From Variovorax sp. Root318D1 (GTDB lineage: Bacteria > Pseudomonadota > Gammaproteobacteria > Burkholderiales > Burkholderiaceae_C), in NCBI RefSeq assembly GCF_001424835.1, contig NZ_LMCQ01000003.1, positions 118,076-182,075 on the forward strand: a stretch of 64,000 nt of DNA, in the 5' to 3' direction. This document shows positions 38,142 to 47,898 of this stretch, piece by piece. The position numbers were made by a program, and so were the translations under genes. How positions within the stretch are numbered: position 1 is the stretch's first letter; every line of letters starts with the position of its first letter. The notes below the pieces were generated by a model. That model ran no database searches and was not told the DNA's origin. It saw only the letters and a list, made by a program, of their open reading frames with translations.

Positions 38142-38930
38142 TCAGCCGGCCTCGACGATGGTTTCCGGTTTGCGGGCCATGTACTCGGAGAAGACACCCA
38201 GGCTTGCGTGCCGGCGCACGTCGGTGAAACCGGCGGCGCGCAGTGCCTCAAGCACGCGTTCGGGCGGAATGCAGGCCTCGATGGTGTCCCAGTAATAGCG
38301 CCACAGCTCCGAGGTATTGGAACGGCGTCCGACCACGCGGGCGATCAGCGGCACCACCGCGCGCATGTAGCCCTTGAGCAGCGCGGTGGCGATGCGGCCG
38401 TTCGGCTTGGTGATCTCGAGCACCACCAGACGTCCGCCGGGGCGCAGCACGCGATGGAACTCACTGAAGGCCGCCGCCACGTCGCTGATGTGGCGCATGG
38501 CATAGCCCATGCTCACGAAGTCGCAGCTGGCGTCGGGCCGGGGCAGTGCTTCTGCCACGCCGGCAACCAGTTCGACGCCAGGCAGGTCGATCTGCTCCAT
38601 CATGCCGACGCTGGGATCGACACCCGTCAATTTGCCGGTCGGGCCGATGATCTTGAGCGCCTCGCGGGCGACCAAGCCGGTGCCGATGCCGACGTCGAGC
38701 ACCTGCGCGCCCTGGGCCAGCCCGGCCTGCGTCAGCGCGTCCCGCCGGTAGGACGGGCCCGTGCCGAAGGCGAGCACGCTCTCGATGCGGTCGTAGTCGG
38801 CGGCGGTGCTGTCGAAGATGCGACGCAGGAACGCCTGGTGCTCCGTCTCGTTCTTGTAGTACAGCGGCAGGGGGGTGTGAGGCGGCAGGATGGTCGGTTT
38901 CCCGGGCCCGACGGAAGGCGATGGCGTCAT
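38142..38930 (-). CDS. UbiE-like class I methyltransferase
   Basis: This 262-residue SAM-dependent methyltransferase has VLDVGIGTGLVAREAL, GVDPSVGMM, and FVSMGYAMRHISDVAAAFSE, which resembles UbiE/COQ5. A C-terminal YYWDTIEACIPPERVLEALR segment is outside typical UbiE. It lies directly before the chorismatase gene, two bases apart. It may act on a hydroxybenzoate-derived product, either pigment head or quinone. The ATG at 38930 was chosen because homology starts soon after; an upstream ATG at 39083 would overlap the yebC start region. The ribosome binding site is weak. Confidence 0.8.
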   Translation of the reverse strand: MTPSPSVGPGKPTILPPHTPLPLYYKNETEHQAFLRRIFDSTAADYDRIESVLAFGTGPSYRRDALTQAGLAQGAQVLDVGIGTGLVAREALKIIGPTGKLTGVDPSVGMMEQIDLPGVELVAGVAEALPRPDASCDFVSMGYAMRHISDVAAAFSEFHRVLRPGGRLVVLEITKPNGRIATALLKGYMRAVVPLIARVVGRRSNTSELWRYYWDTIEACIPPERVLEALRAAGFTDVRRHASLGVFSEYMARKPETIVEAG

Positions 38931-39047
38931 CGGGGGATTATCACCAAAAGGGAGCGCCGCCTCGGCGCCGACTCGCCAGCCGTTGTGTGCGCCGGACAGT
39001 AAACTCGGAGCCTGCTTTGAAAACACAAGACTGCGAGATAGAAAGCC

Positions 39048-39773
39048 ATGGCCGGACATAGCAAATGGGCAAACATTCAGCACCGGAAGGGCCGCCAGGA
39101 CGAGAAGCGCGGCAAGCTCTGGACGCGCGCCATTCGCGAAATCACGGTGGCAGCGCGCGCCGGCGGGGGTGACCTGAGCGCCAACCCCCGGCTGCGGCTG
39201 GCGGTAGAAAAAGCCAAGGCAGTCAACCTGCCGATCGACACCGTCAAGCGCAACATCGACAAGGCCACCGGCAATCTAGAAGGCGTCAATTACGAAGAAA
39301 TTCGTTACGAAGGGTACGGCATCGGTGGCGCGGCGATCATTGTCGACACCATGACCGACAACCGGGTGCGCACCGTGGCCGAAGTACGCCACGCCTTCTC
39401 CAAGCACGGCGGCAACATGGGAACGGAAAACTCGGTGGCCTTCCAGTTCAAGCACTGCGGGCAGATCATCTTCGCGCCCGGCACCGATGAAGACAAAGTC
39501 ATGGAAGCCGCGCTCGAAGTCGGCGCCGAAGACGTCGTCACCGACGATGACGGCGCCATCGAGGTGATCACGGCCGTTGCCGATTTCGAAACCGTCAAGA
39601 ACGCGCTCGAAGCCGCCGGCCTCAAGCCCGAGGTGGCCGAGGTCACCATGCGGGCCGAAAACACGATCGAACTGACCGGCGAAGACGCCGCCAGGATGCA
39701 GAAGCTGCTCGATGTGCTGGAAGACCTGGACGATGTCCAAGAGGTCTATCACAACGCCGCACTTTCCGAATGA
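39048..39773 (+). CDS. yebC: YebC/PmpR family transcriptional regulator or translation factor
   Basis: The 241-residue protein has the canonical start [18 protein letters not shown] and the three-domain YebC fold, with [14 protein letters not shown] in the middle and [19 protein letters not shown] near the end. Family members have been described as DNA-binding regulators and, more recently, as factors that relieve ribosome stalling. The ATG has an AGAAAG site upstream. It is divergent from the UbiE-like gene and 38 bases before purD. Confidence 0.94.
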   Translation: MAGHSKWANIQHRKGRQDEKRGKLWTRAIREITVAARAGGGDLSANPRLRLAVEKAKAVNLPIDTVKRNIDKATGNLEGVNYEEIRYEGYGIGGAAIIVDTMTDNRVRTVAEVRHAFSKHGGNMGTENSVAFQFKHCGQIIFAPGTDEDKVMEAALEVGAEDVVTDDDGAIEVITAVADFETVKNALEAAGLKPEVAEVTMRAENTIELTGEDAARMQKLLDVLEDLDDVQEVYHNAALSE

Positions 39774-39811
39774 ATGACCATTGATCCACAGCGAATGAAG
39801 AAGGCCCACGA

Positions 39812-41110
39812 ATGAAGGTACTGGTAATTGGAGGAGGGGGCCGGGAACACGCATTGGCGTGGCGGCTGGCGCAGGCCAGCCGGGTCAGCCGCGTGTACGT
39901 GGCGCCGGGCAACGGCGGCACCGTGAGCGACGAGCGCTACGACTGCATCGACATCACCGAGCCCGCCGCGCTGCGCGAGTGGGCCGCCAAGGAAAAGATC
40001 TCGCTCACCGTCGTCGGCCCCGAAGCACCCCTTGCGGCCGGCGTGGTGGACGAATTTCGCGCCCACGGTCTGCGCATCTTCGGGCCCACGCGGGCCGCTG
40101 CGCAACTGGAGAGCTCCAAGGCGTTCTCCAAGGCGTTCATGAAGCGCCACAAGATCCCCACCGCCGAGTACGAGGCCTTCACCGATGCGGCCGCGGCCCA
40201 TGCCTACATCGACGCCAAGGGCGCTCCCATCGTCGTCAAGGCCGACGGCCTGGCCGCCGGCAAGGGCGTGGTGGTGGCCATGACCGCGCAAGAGGCGCAC
40301 GAGGCGGTCGACTTCATGCTGGTCGACAACAAGTTCGGCGTGTCGCACAACGACGGCGGCGCGCGCGTCGTCATCGAAGAATTCCTGCAGGGCGAGGAAG
40401 CCAGCTTCATCGTGCTGTGCGACGGCAAGAACGTGACCGCACTGGCCACCAGCCAGGATCACAAGCGCCTGCTCGACAACGACGAAGGGCCCAACACGGG
40501 CGGCATGGGCGCGTATTCGCCCGCGCCGGTGGTCACGGCCGAGGTGCATGCGCGCGCCATGCGCGAGATCATCCTGCCGACCATCCGCGGCATGGAAAAG
40601 GACGGCATTCCGTTCACGGGCTTCCTGTACGCCGGTCTCATGATCGACGCGGCAGGGCACCCGAAGACGCTCGAATTCAATTGCCGCATGGGCGACCCCG
40701 AAACGCAGCCGATCATGATGCGGCTCAAGTCCGACCTGTTCGAAGTGTTCTGGCACGCCACCGACGGCACGCTCGACCAGGTCGAGCTGCAGTGGGACCG
40801 GCGCGTGGCGCTTGGCGTGGTGATGGCGGCGCACGGCTATCCGCTCGCGCCGCGCAAGGGCGACCGCATCACCGGCATTCCGGCAGAAGCGCCCGATGCC
40901 GTGGTGTTCCACGCCGGCACCACGCAGCAGGACGGCGAGCTCAAGACCAGCGGCGGCCGCGTGCTGTGCGTGACGGCGCTGGCCGACAGCGTCAAGCTTG
41001 CGCAGCAAAGGGCCTACGAGGTCGCCGCGCGCATCAATTTCGACGGAGCGCAATACCGCAAGGACATCGGGCACCGCGCGGTCCACGCGCGCGGCAACCC
41101 GCACGCCTGA
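39812..41110 (+). CDS. purD: Phosphoribosylamine-glycine ligase
   Basis: The enzyme is GAR synthetase, step two of purine synthesis. The 432-residue ATP-grasp protein has [30 protein letters not shown], the ATP-binding [17 protein letters not shown], and [16 protein letters not shown]. Length matches E. coli PurD (429). GAAGAAGG lies upstream of the ATG. The stop overlaps the hemF ATG (TGATG), the first coupling in a seven-gene run to rng. Confidence 0.97.
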   Translation: MKVLVIGGGGREHALAWRLAQASRVSRVYVAPGNGGTVSDERYDCIDITEPAALREWAAKEKISLTVVGPEAPLAAGVVDEFRAHGLRIFGPTRAAAQLESSKAFSKAFMKRHKIPTAEYEAFTDAAAAHAYIDAKGAPIVVKADGLAAGKGVVVAMTAQEAHEAVDFMLVDNKFGVSHNDGGARVVIEEFLQGEEASFIVLCDGKNVTALATSQDHKRLLDNDEGPNTGGMGAYSPAPVVTAEVHARAMREIILPTIRGMEKDGIPFTGFLYAGLMIDAAGHPKTLEFNCRMGDPETQPIMMRLKSDLFEVFWHATDGTLDQVELQWDRRVALGVVMAAHGYPLAPRKGDRITGIPAEAPDAVVFHAGTTQQDGELKTSGGRVLCVTALADSVKLAQQRAYEVAARINFDGAQYRKDIGHRAVHARGNPHA

Positions 41111-42027
41111 TGCAACAGACCAATCCGGCCGCGGTCGGCGATTACCTGCGCAAACTGCAGCAGGACATCGTCGCGGCCGTTGAAGCGGCCGACGGTGGTA
41201 CCTGCACGCGCGACACCTGGCAAAAAGATCCCGGCGAGGCGCTGCAAGGCAGCGGCCTCACCTGCATCCTCGAGGGCGGCGAGCTGTTCGAGCGCGCGGG
41301 CTGCGGCTTCTCGCAGGTGCGCGGGCCCAAGCTTCCGCCATCGGCCACGCAGAACCGGCCTGAACTCGCGGGGGCGCCTTTCGAGGCCATGGGCGTTTCG
41401 CTGGTGTTCCATCCGCGCAACCCCTACGTGCCCATCGTTCACATGAACGTGCGCATGCTGGCCGCGCTGCCCGAGGGCAAGGAGCCGGTGTGCTGGTTCG
41501 GCGGCGGCATGGATCTGACGCCCTGCTACGGTTTCGAAGAAGACGCGGTGCACTTTCACACCGCGTGCCGCGATGCGCTCGCTGCTTTCGGCGACGACAA
41601 ATACCCCCGCTTCAAGACCTGGTGCGACGAGTATTTCTTTCTCAAGCACCGCAACGAACAGCGCGGCATCGGCGGCATCTTTTTCGACGACTTCGCCGAG
41701 GGCGGATTCGAGAACGCGTTTGCAATGCTGCGCTCCGTGGGCAATGCCTTCTTGCCGGCTTATCTTCCCATCGTGGAGCGCCGCCGCGCCATGCCTTGGG
41801 GCGAGCGCGAACGGACATTTCAGCTCTACCGGCGCGGACGCTACGTGGAGTTCAACCTCGTGTGGGACCGCGGTACGCACTTCGGGCTTCAGTCGGGCGG
41901 GCGCACCGAATCGATTCTGCTGTCGATGCCGCCGCTCGCAAGCTGGGCCTACCGCCAGCAGCCGGAGCCGGGCAGCCCCGAAGCCGCGCTCTACAGCGAC
42001 TTCATCGTGCGGCGCGAATGGTTGTGA
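41110..42027 (+). CDS. hemF: Oxygen-dependent coproporphyrinogen III oxidase
   Basis: The enzyme converts coproporphyrinogen III to protoporphyrinogen IX with O2 in heme synthesis. The 305-residue protein has the family signatures [61 protein letters not shown] and [21 protein letters not shown]. The ATG at 41110 overlaps the purD stop. The 3' end overlaps nadD by 10 bases. Confidence 0.97.
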   Translation: MQQTNPAAVGDYLRKLQQDIVAAVEAADGGTCTRDTWQKDPGEALQGSGLTCILEGGELFERAGCGFSQVRGPKLPPSATQNRPELAGAPFEAMGVSLVFHPRNPYVPIVHMNVRMLAALPEGKEPVCWFGGGMDLTPCYGFEEDAVHFHTACRDALAAFGDDKYPRFKTWCDEYFFLKHRNEQRGIGGIFFDDFAEGGFENAFAMLRSVGNAFLPAYLPIVERRRAMPWGERERTFQLYRRGRYVEFNLVWDRGTHFGLQSGGRTESILLSMPPLASWAYRQQPEPGSPEAALYSDFIVRREWL

Positions 42028-42659
42028 ACACTTCCGCCAGCAAATCACCCCCGCGCATCGGCATTTTTGGCGGCGCCTTCGATCCGCCGCATAACGCCCA
42101 CGTGGCATTGGCCGAGGCGGCGCTTGCGCAGCTCGGCCTGGCCGAATTGCACGTCATACCCACGGGACAGGCCTGGCACAAGAGCCGGGCCCTGACGCCA
42201 GCACAAGACCGCTTGGCAATGACCCAGCTGGCCTTCTCGGGATTGAAGGGCACGGTGGTGATCGACAGCCGTGAAGTGCTGCGCAACGGACCCACCTACA
42301 CGCTCGACACCCTGCACGAATTGCAGCAAGAGCAGCCCGGCGCCCAACTGGTTCTGATCATGGGCGCCGACCAGGCCAGCGCGTTGCCGACATGGCACGG
42401 CTGGCAGGCTATACTCGGCATTGCTATTGTTTCTGTAGCGTATCGCGCATTATCGACGGGCGGCACTGCTCGTTTTGATCCGAAGTTGCTGCCCGGCCTT
42501 CCGGCTGGCGCGCGTTTCGAAGCGCTCGAACTGCCGGCCATGGACACCAGCGCCACCGACATACGGCGGCGCGCGGCGCTTGGCGAGAACATTTCCTCGC
42601 TGGTTCCGCCAGCCGTTGCACGCTATATTGACCAACACCACCTTTACCGCCCTGCCTGA
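42018..42659 (+). CDS. nadD: Nicotinate-nucleotide adenylyltransferase
   Basis: The enzyme makes nicotinate adenine dinucleotide from NaMN and ATP in NAD synthesis. The 213-residue protein has the nucleotidyltransferase motif [15 protein letters not shown] near residue 15. It also has the [11 protein letters not shown] loop, [17 protein letters not shown] and the C-terminal TSATDIRRR motif (ISSTxIR type). The ATG at 42018 overlaps the end of hemF; a GTG at 42024 is an alternative start. The TGA overlaps the rsfS ATG, keeping the common nadD-rsfS-rlmH order. Confidence 0.95.
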   Translation: MVVNTSASKSPPRIGIFGGAFDPPHNAHVALAEAALAQLGLAELHVIPTGQAWHKSRALTPAQDRLAMTQLAFSGLKGTVVIDSREVLRNGPTYTLDTLHELQQEQPGAQLVLIMGADQASALPTWHGWQAILGIAIVSVAYRALSTGGTARFDPKLLPGLPAGARFEALELPAMDTSATDIRRRAALGENISSLVPPAVARYIDQHHLYRPA

Positions 42660-43339
42660 TGACCACTGAAGCCGCCGCCAAGAAAGACACCCAAAAACTC
42701 CAGCGAGCCATCATCGATGGACTCGAAGACGTCAAGGCGCAGGACATCCAGGTTTTCGACACAGAGCATCTTTCACCGCTGTTCGAACGCGTGATCGTTG
42801 CCTCGGGCACCTCCAACCGCCAGACCAAGGCGCTGGCCGCCAGCGTTCGCGATGCGGTGCGAGAGGCCGGCTTCGGCAAGCCGCGCATCGAGGGCGAGGA
42901 CAACGGCGAGTGGATCATCGTGGACTGCGGCGCCGCTGTTGCGCACATCATGCAGCCCGCCATCCGCCAGTACTACCACCTCGAAGAGATCTGGGGCGAC
43001 AAGCCCGTGCGCGCCAAGCTCGGCGGCACCAAGCCGGCGCTTGCCACGGCCTCCAAGGTCATCGAGGAGAAGAAGCCGGTGGCGGCCAAAATGCCCAACC
43101 TGCGCCGTACCAGTGCGGCCAAGACCGCCATCCGCGCGGCCGAGCAGGAAGCCAAGGCCGAGAAGGCCAGCCGCAGCCCAGCCAAGAAAACCGCCGCCAG
43201 GAAGGCGCCGGCCAAGAAGACCACGACCGCGCGCGTGCCGGTCAAGGTGGTCGGCAAGCCGGACGCAAAGAAACCCGCGGCAAAGAAGCCCGCGGCAAAG
43301 AAGGCGCCTGCCAAGAAGGCGCCAGCCCGCCGCGCATGA
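42659..43339 (+). CDS. rsfS: Ribosomal silencing factor RsfS with histone-H1-like tail
   Basis: Residues 1 to about 120 are a normal RsfS/Iojap domain: [41 protein letters not shown], and [18 protein letters not shown], then [12 protein letters not shown]. RsfS binds ribosomal protein L14 and blocks subunit joining in starvation. Residues about 130-226 form a tail of Lys, Ala, Pro and Arg (repeats such as [17 protein letters not shown]) like AlgP or bacterial histone-H1 proteins. RsfS is usually only 105-130 residues. The tail should be disordered and bind rRNA or DNA. Coupled by overlap to nadD and rlmH. Confidence 0.93.
   Translation: MTTEAAAKKDTQKLQRAIIDGLEDVKAQDIQVFDTEHLSPLFERVIVASGTSNRQTKALAASVRDAVREAGFGKPRIEGEDNGEWIIVDCGAAVAHIMQPAIRQYYHLEEIWGDKPVRAKLGGTKPALATASKVIEEKKPVAAKMPNLRRTSAAKTAIRAAEQEAKAEKASRSPAKKTAARKAPAKKTTTARVPVKVVGKPDAKKPAAKKPAAKKAPAKKAPARRA
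43268..43327 (+). repeat. Four tandem 15-bp repeats in the rsfS tail
   Basis: Four in-frame 15-bp units begin AAGAA(A/G) and encode Lys-Lys-(Pro/Ala)-(Ala/Pro)-Ala. The first two differ at one base, as do the last two in their third-codon-position bases. Such a run can change length by slippage without frameshift, so tail length may vary between strains. Confidence 0.8.
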
Positions 43340-43803
43340 AGCTCCTGGTGGTCGCCGTCGGGCAACGCATGCCCGACTGGGCGCAGACTGCCTGGGACGA
43401 CTACGCCAAGCGCTTCCCGCCCGAGCTCAAGCTTGAGCTGCGGGCCGTCAAGACCGAACCCCGCGGTTCCAAGTCGCTCGAAACCATCTACGCTGCCGAG
43501 CGCGAGCGCATCGAAGGCGCCATTGCCAGGGGCATGCGCATCGTGGTGCTCGATGAGCGCGGCACCGCGCTCACCACCAAGGCGCTGGCCTCGCGCCTGC
43601 AAGCCTGGCAGGGCGGGGGCGATGACGTGGCCCTCGTCATCGGCGGGCCCGACGGGCTCGACCCGGCCTTCAAGGCCGCGGCGCATGAGCGCATCCGCCT
43701 TTCCGACCTGACCCTGCCGCATGCGATGGCGCGCGTGCTGCTCGTGGAGCAGCTGTATCGGGCCTGGTCGGTCAACGCGGGCCATCCGTACCACCGGGAA
43801 TGA
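43336..43803 (+). CDS. rlmH: 23S rRNA (pseudouridine1915-N3)-methyltransferase RlmH
   Basis: This SPOUT methyltransferase acts on position 1915 of 23S rRNA in the assembled ribosome. The 155-residue protein has [31 protein letters not shown] and [20 protein letters not shown] with the final NAGHPYHRE, all typical. Its length equals E. coli RlmH. The ATG overlaps the rsfS stop (ATGA), and the stop overlaps the maf ATG. Confidence 0.96.
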   Translation: MKLLVVAVGQRMPDWAQTAWDDYAKRFPPELKLELRAVKTEPRGSKSLETIYAAERERIEGAIARGMRIVVLDERGTALTTKALASRLQAWQGGGDDVALVIGGPDGLDPAFKAAAHERIRLSDLTLPHAMARVLLVEQLYRAWSVNAGHPYHRE

Positions 43804-44405
43804 CACCAGACTTCATCTACCTCGCGTCGCAGAGCCCGCGCCGCGCCCAACTGCTCGGCCAATTCGGCGTTCGCCACGAGCTCCTCCTTGCCGGTCCTGA
43901 AGAAGATGCCGAATCGCTCGAGGCGGTGCTGGCCAACGAATCTCCCACCGCCTACGTACAGCGCGTCACTGCGCTCAAGCTGGATGCCGCGGTTGCGCGG
44001 CGCAAGCGCCTCGGGCTCGCCGATGCACCGGTGCTCTGCGCCGACACCACGGTGGCCTTGGGGCGCAGCATCCTCGGCAAGCCCGACGATGCCCGCGATG
44101 CCGAGCGCATGCTCGCGCTCTTGTCTGGCACCACGCATCGCGTGCTAACGGCCGTGGCGCTGCAGCATGGCCGCCGCCGCCATGCGGCACTCAGTGTTTC
44201 GCGCGTGCGCTTCGCGGCCATAACCAAGAAGCAGATCGCGCGCTATGCCGAGAGCGGCGAGCCGCTCGGCAAGGCTGGCGCCTATGCGATCCAAGGCGCG
44301 GCGGCCGCGTTCATCGAGCACATCAGCGGCTCCTATTCGGGCATCATGGGACTCCCGATGTTCGAGACCGCGCAGCTCCTTCGCAGCGCCGGTTTCAATA
44401 CCTGA
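43800..44405 (+). CDS. maf: Maf-like nucleotide pyrophosphatase (YhdE type)
   Basis: The protein hydrolyses non-canonical or surplus nucleoside triphosphates; YhdE-type members prefer dTTP and UTP. The 201-residue protein has [12 protein letters not shown] at residues 8-19, [24 protein letters not shown] with the key Gln, and [13 protein letters not shown]. The ATG overlaps the rlmH stop. rng starts 13 bases after it, a common maf-rng pairing. Confidence 0.95.
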   Translation: MTPDFIYLASQSPRRAQLLGQFGVRHELLLAGPEEDAESLEAVLANESPTAYVQRVTALKLDAAVARRKRLGLADAPVLCADTTVALGRSILGKPDDARDAERMLALLSGTTHRVLTAVALQHGRRRHAALSVSRVRFAAITKKQIARYAESGEPLGKAGAYAIQGAAAAFIEHISGSYSGIMGLPMFETAQLLRSAGFNT

Positions 44406-44418
44406 GAATTCCAATCCC

Positions 44419-45945
44419 ATGCAAGACATCCTGATCAACTGGTCCCCGCAGGAGACCCGTGTGGCGCTGGTCGAGCACGGCGCGGTACAAGAGCTGCACG
44501 TCGAACGCACGTTGGAGCGCGGGCTGGTCGGAAACATCTACCTTGGCAAGGTGTCGCGCGTGCTGCCAGGCATGCAGTCGGCCTTCATCGATGTGGGCCT
44601 GGAACGCACGGCCTTTCTGCACGTGGCCGACATCGTGGCGCCGTTCACGCCGGGTTCGCGCCCCAGCACACCGGCACCCGAGCGCGACCACCGCAACGGC
44701 GGGCCGATCGTGCCCATCGAGAAGCAGGTGTTTGAAGGCCAGTCGCTGCTGGTGCAGGTGATCAAGGATCCGATCGGCACCAAGGGCGCGCGGCTGTCGA
44801 CGCAGATCAGCATTGCCGGTCGGCTGCTGGTGTTTCTGCCGCAGGACAATCACATCGGCGTTTCGCAGAAGATCCCTTCGGACCAGCGCGAATCGTTGCG
44901 CACGCGCATGCTCGCCTTGATCGAGGCGGCCGCGGCGGCCGACAGCGGCGGCGTGGTGCCCGCCAACACGGGCGGCTTCATCCTGCGTACCAACGGCGAA
45001 GACTCGTCCGATGCCGAACTGGCCGAAGACATCGCCTACCTGCGCAAGACCTGGTCGCGCATCCGTGAGGCGTCGGGCAAGATGCCGCCAATGTCGTTGT
45101 TGCACCAGGACCTGAGCCTGCTGCAGCGCGTGCTGCGCGACATGACCAGCGAAGACACGCAGACCATCCGCATTGATTCGCGCGAACAGTTCGAGGTGCT
45201 GCTCAAGTTCGGGCTCGAATACATGCCGCAGGCGGCCGGCAAGCTGCAGCACTACAAGGGTGAACGGCCGATCTTCGACCTGTATTCGGTCGACGAGGAA
45301 ATTGCCAAGGCGCTGGGCCGGCGGGTCGAACTCAAGTCGGGCGGCTACCTTGTGGTGGACCAGACCGAGGCCCTCACCACGGTGGACGTGAACACCGGCG
45401 GCTTCGTCGGTGCGCGCAATTTCGACGACACCATCTTCAAGACCAACCTGGAAGCGGCGCAAGCCATTGCGCGGCAATTGCGGCTGCGCAACCTGGGCGG
45501 GATCATCATCGTCGACTTCATCGACATGGGCCGCGACGACCACCGCGAACAGGTGCTGGCGGAGTTTCGCAAGCAGCTTGCGCGCGACCGCGTCAAGACA
45601 ACGGCCGGCGGCTTCTCGCAGCTCGGGCTTGTCGAGATGACGCGCAAGCGCACGCGCGAATCGCTGGCCCACATGCTGTGCGAGCCCTGCGTCGCGTGCG
45701 GCGGGCAGGGCATCGTGAAGACCGCGCGCAGCGTGGCCTACGACGCCATGCGCGAGATATTGCGCGAGGCGCGGCAGTTCACGCCGCGTGAGTTCCGCAT
45801 CGTGTCATCGCCGCAGGTGATCGAGCTTTTTCTCGATGAGGAAAGCCAGCACCTGGCGGGCCTCAGCGACTTCATCGGCAAGCCGATTTCGTTGCAGTCC
45901 GAGCCCGCCATCGGGCAGGGCCAGTACGACATCGTGCTGCTCTGA
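44419..45945 (+). CDS. rng: Ribonuclease G
   Basis: This endoribonuclease acts in 16S rRNA 5' maturation and mRNA decay. The 508-residue protein has an N-terminal S1-like region (GLVGNIYLGKVSRVLPGMQSA-like, split here for length), and a DNase I-like catalytic core with VDVNTGGFVGAR and IIIVDFIDMGRDDHR. The zinc-link Cys pair is in CEPCVACGGQG. It lacks the long C-terminal scaffold of RNase E, so RNase G is the right call. The ATG at 44419 follows maf. It converges with the ABC exporter gene; the two stops lie within one palindrome. Confidence 0.96.
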   Translation: MQDILINWSPQETRVALVEHGAVQELHVERTLERGLVGNIYLGKVSRVLPGMQSAFIDVGLERTAFLHVADIVAPFTPGSRPSTPAPERDHRNGGPIVPIEKQVFEGQSLLVQVIKDPIGTKGARLSTQISIAGRLLVFLPQDNHIGVSQKIPSDQRESLRTRMLALIEAAAAADSGGVVPANTGGFILRTNGEDSSDAELAEDIAYLRKTWSRIREASGKMPPMSLLHQDLSLLQRVLRDMTSEDTQTIRIDSREQFEVLLKFGLEYMPQAAGKLQHYKGERPIFDLYSVDEEIAKALGRRVELKSGGYLVVDQTEALTTVDVNTGGFVGARNFDDTIFKTNLEAAQAIARQLRLRNLGGIIIVDFIDMGRDDHREQVLAEFRKQLARDRVKTTAGGFSQLGLVEMTRKRTRESLAHMLCEPCVACGGQGIVKTARSVAYDAMREILREARQFTPREFRIVSSPQVIELFLDEESQHLAGLSDFIGKPISLQSEPAIGQGQYDIVLL

Positions 45946-45959
45946 CGGCCTGTCAGAGC
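45939..45959. other. Palindrome spanning two convergent stop codons
   Basis: GCTCTGAC (45939-45946) and GTCAGAGC (45952-45959) form an 8-bp stem. It contains the stop of rng (TGA 45943-45945) in one arm and the stop of the facing exporter gene (TCA 45953-45955) in the other. There is no T-run, so this is at most a weak bidirectional end. Confidence 0.6.
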
Positions 45960-47737
45960 GTCGGGTCCTGTCCCGGAGTCGCGCTGCGCACGGCCAGCGT
46001 CTGCAGGCGGGCGTAGAGCCCGTCAAGCGCCATCAGCTGCGCATGGCTGCCTTGCTCGGCCACCCGGCCTTGTTCCATCACGATGATGCGGTCGGCATGC
46101 TGGATGGTCGATAACCGGTGCGCGACGATGAGCGTGGTGCGGTTCTGCATCAAGCGGTGCAGGGCGTCCTGAACCAGCCGCTCCGATTCCGTGTCGAGGG
46201 CCGAGGTGGCTTCGTCGAGCAGCAGGATGGGCGCATTCTTGTAGAGAGCGCGCGCAATAGCCAGGCGCTGGCGCTGGCCGCCCGACAACTGCGTCGCGTT
46301 GTGGCCAAGCACCGTGTCCACGCCCTCCGGCAGGCTCTCGACATGGCTCGCGAGGTTAGCGGCCTCGATGCATTGCTGCACCCGCGCGCGATCGATTTCG
46401 GAGCCCAGCGCCACATTGGCGGCCAGCGTGTCGTTGAGCATCACCACGTCCTGGCTCACCATGGCGAATTGCGCGCGCAGGCTCTTGAGTTCCCATTCGC
46501 TGGTGTCGTGGCCGTCGAGCAGCACTTGTCCGCCGCTGGGCAGCACGAAGCGCGGCAGCAGATTGACCAGCGTCGTCTTGCCCGATCCCGAGGGGCCGAC
46601 GAAGGCGACCACCTGGCCCGGCTCGATGGCCAGGTTGACGCCGTCGAGCGCACGGGCTTCATCCTCCCCGCGGTAGCTGACCTTCACGTCGCGAAGTTCG
46701 ATGCGGCCTTGCGCATGCGCGAGGCTGAACGTGCCCTGCGGCTCGGGGGCCACGTCGTCGATGAGCACCAGGCCGCGCTCGAGCGCGGCGAGGCCTCGTG
46801 TGATCGGCGCGGCCATGTCGGCCAGGCGACGGATCGGTGCGATCAGCATCAGCATGGCCGTGATGTAGGCGACAAATCCGCCCACGGTCAGCCCCTGCTC
46901 GCCGCTCTGCCAGAGCGCGATCATCACCACGACCGACAGCGCGAGCGACGCCATCATCTGCGTGAGCGGCGTGGTGGCCGCTTGCGCGATGGTTGATTTC
47001 ACGGCCAGCCGGTTCAGGCGCTGGCTCAGTTGCTCGAAGCGCTCGCCTTGCGCTTCCTCGGCCCCGTGCAGCCGCACCATGCGGTGCGCAAGCACGTTTT
47101 CTTCCACCACATAGGCCAGCTCGTCGGTGGCCTGCTGTCCCTGCTGCGTGAGGCGGTACAGGCGCTTGGAAAACACCTTCATGATCCACGAGATGCTCGG
47201 CACCAGGAAGGCGACGATGAGCGTGAGCTTCCAATTCAGATAGACGAGGTAGGCGAGCAGCGCCACCAGCGTGAAGCCGTCGCGCGAAAGGCCGAGCAGT
47301 GCCTGCACCAGCAGCATGGAGCCGGTCTGCACTTCGTACACCACGGTGTTGGAAAGCGTGCTTGCCGACTGGCGCGAGAACAGGGCCAGCTCTGCGCCCA
47401 GCAAGCGCTGGAACAGCACGCGGCGCAGCCGCTGCATGCCTTCGTTGGCAATGCGCGAGAGCGCATACTGCGAAATGAACTGGGCAATGCCGCGCACCGC
47501 AAACAGCAGCAGCACAGCCGCCGGCACCATCCACAGCGCCAGCTGCCCACGGTTGAAGCCGCGGTCGAGCAGCGGCTTCAGCAGTGCGGCCATCAGCGGC
47601 TCGGTGATGGCCGCCATCAGGGCGCCAATGAGCGCGACCGCCCACCATTGGCGCGAGCCGCCGAACCAGGTCATGAGTCGCGCCAGCCGGCGCATCAGGG
47701 GAGGGCGCGCGGTCTCGCTGCCGGGGGATGCTTGCAT
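45953..47737 (-). CDS. msbA: MsbA-like lipid A export ABC transporter
   Basis: This 594-residue half-transporter has six membrane helices in the first 330 residues and one ATPase domain. ATPase motifs are GPSGSGKTT, LSGGQRQRLAIARAL, ILLLDEATSALD and VAHRLSTIQHADRI. It resembles MsbA, which flips lipid A core across the inner membrane; other lipid or drug exporters of the same class are possible. The ATG at 47735-47737 begins MQASPGSETARPP. It is divergent from tolB across 161 bases, in which no consensus promoter was identified. Confidence 0.87.
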   Translation of the reverse strand: MQASPGSETARPPLMRRLARLMTWFGGSRQWWAVALIGALMAAITEPLMAALLKPLLDRGFNRGQLALWMVPAAVLLLFAVRGIAQFISQYALSRIANEGMQRLRRVLFQRLLGAELALFSRQSASTLSNTVVYEVQTGSMLLVQALLGLSRDGFTLVALLAYLVYLNWKLTLIVAFLVPSISWIMKVFSKRLYRLTQQGQQATDELAYVVEENVLAHRMVRLHGAEEAQGERFEQLSQRLNRLAVKSTIAQAATTPLTQMMASLALSVVVMIALWQSGEQGLTVGGFVAYITAMLMLIAPIRRLADMAAPITRGLAALERGLVLIDDVAPEPQGTFSLAHAQGRIELRDVKVSYRGEDEARALDGVNLAIEPGQVVAFVGPSGSGKTTLVNLLPRFVLPSGGQVLLDGHDTSEWELKSLRAQFAMVSQDVVMLNDTLAANVALGSEIDRARVQQCIEAANLASHVESLPEGVDTVLGHNATQLSGGQRQRLAIARALYKNAPILLLDEATSALDTESERLVQDALHRLMQNRTTLIVAHRLSTIQHADRIIVMEQGRVAEQGSHAQLMALDGLYARLQTLAVRSATPGQDPTL

Positions 47738-47898
47738 GGCGGCGGATTCTACGGGGGGCCCGACAGACGCTTTGATGGCGCCGCTGTAGGACTGCACCGA
47801 CCGATACACCTTTTGTGATTTTGCGGCCAAACCAGTGTGTAACATGTGGCCCGTCGCACTTGGGGAGAACTTTTTACCCCGAAACATCTCCGAACCGC

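Noticed and set aside
42405-42450. A+T-richer patch inside nadD as an inserted element
   Set aside because: The frame stays intact and the residues ([14 protein letters not shown]) fit the protein's core strand, so no insertion is needed to explain it.
47738-47898. Consensus sigma-70 promoters in the msbA-tolB divergent gap
   Set aside because: Several TTG and TA-rich words occur, but no pair has 16-18 base spacing, so no promoter is claimed.
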